A DNA stretch of 64,000 nt from Bacteroidales bacterium. GTDB lineage: Bacteria; Bacteroidota; Bacteroidia; Bacteroidales; F082. A program made the position numbers and the translations under genes. Below the pieces are notes generated by a model, which made no database searches, was not told the origin of the DNA, and saw only the letters and a program-made list of their open reading frames with translations. The first letter of the stretch is position 1. The number at the start of each line of letters is the position of its first letter. Where the stretch lies: assembly GCA_021647205.1 (NCBI GenBank), contig JAKIVD010000012.1, forward strand, positions 53,110 to 117,109, written 5' to 3'. Shown in pieces: positions 63,889 to 64,000 of this stretch.

Positions 63889-64000
63889 AATTTAGACAAC
63901 AAGTATCATTAGAATTTTTAATAAACTTGTTGTTATGAAACGAAGAAAAAAACACAGTGCAGGATTTAAAACAAAAGTTGTTCTTGAAGCGCTGCAGGAA
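63874..64000 (+). mobile_element. Left end of an IS3-family insertion sequence
   Basis: The sequence from about 63874 (TATAATTCCCCCCAAAATTT, then AGACAAC) resembles the terminal inverted repeats of the IS150/IS3 group. It is followed at 63935 by the transposase reading frame. The element continues beyond the window, so its right end and target duplication cannot be seen. Confidence 0.75.
63935..64000 (+). CDS. IS3-family transposase OrfA, N-terminus (cut by window end)
   Basis: Twenty-two residues are visible: MKRRKKHSAGFKTKVVLEAL, then QE. This is the start of the helix-turn-helix protein OrfA of the IS3 family, which binds the IS ends. The ATG at 63935 lies 61 bp inside the left end, as usual for this group. 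Confidence 0.85.
   Translation, partial: MKRRKKHSAGFKTKVVLEALQE

Overview
The window is a chromosomal segment from a member of the Bacteroidota, most likely class Bacteroidia. The evidence is a division and cell-wall cluster ending in an FtsZ with a Bacteroidota-type tail, several type IX secretion (T9SS) cargo proteins, a PorP/SprF protein, small Bacteroidota-typical families (DUF3822, DUF2795, HU-CCDC81/SPOR, the short AMP nucleosidase), and promoters of the TTTG-N19..21-TAnnTTTG type. No rRNA, tRNA or CRISPR array was found.

Layout. 1-7.5 kb, plus strand: end of ftsW, then murG, murC, ftsQ, ftsA, ftsZ and a YqeY-like gene, closed by an intrinsic terminator; a 53-bp tandem repeat sits between murG and murC. 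7.6-13 kb, minus strand: housekeeping genes (an alkyltransferase-like protein without its cysteine, trmB, an HU/SPOR envelope protein, kdsB, a deoxynucleoside kinase, a GH3-family enzyme). 13.1-18.1 kb, plus strand: ispE, a short-chain dehydrogenase, an acyl-CoA synthetase and an AraC regulator with a membrane-embedded N-terminus.

18.1-21.7 kb, minus strand, is the most interesting part. It holds an exosortase-family transpeptidase, a membrane partner, and two small secreted proteins that both end in a PL-x-NWPI / transmembrane / Arg-rich tail, which looks like their sorting signal. The two substrate genes sit in near-identical cassettes, with the same promoter, the same 23-bp palindrome and the same terminator, while their mature domains differ. 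Beside them (21.9-31.9 kb, minus) is a T9SS operon: a 2,314-residue surface protein with three tandem modules of about 538 residues and two successive T9SS sorting domains (type B then type A), an OmpA/TPR/PD40 protein, and PorP/SprF.

32.2-42 kb: holA and amn (minus), a broken methyltransferase gene with G/C homopolymer tracts, an HsdR-N-like nuclease, an anchored unknown protein, DUF3822 and rsmD (plus), then DUF2795, a corrinoid adenosyltransferase, an ABC ATPase, a methyltransferase and a secreted unknown (minus). 42.1-47.3 kb: a two-gene operon of T9SS cargo (choice-of-anchor protein; lamin-tail/PKD protein). 47.5-54.5 kb: dnaK, a DUF4249-like lipoprotein and purL.

54.7-63.9 kb, minus strand, is a visibly more AT-rich block of six closely packed genes for surface proteins: an M23 peptidase with PKD domains, a propeller-like protein, a stand-alone CHU_C-like mini-protein, a YadA-head-like fibre protein, another T9SS cargo, and a gene cut off by an IS3-family element that starts at the right edge. 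Overall the window joins conserved division and metabolic genes to two separate protein-sorting routes (exosortase and T9SS) and their cargo.
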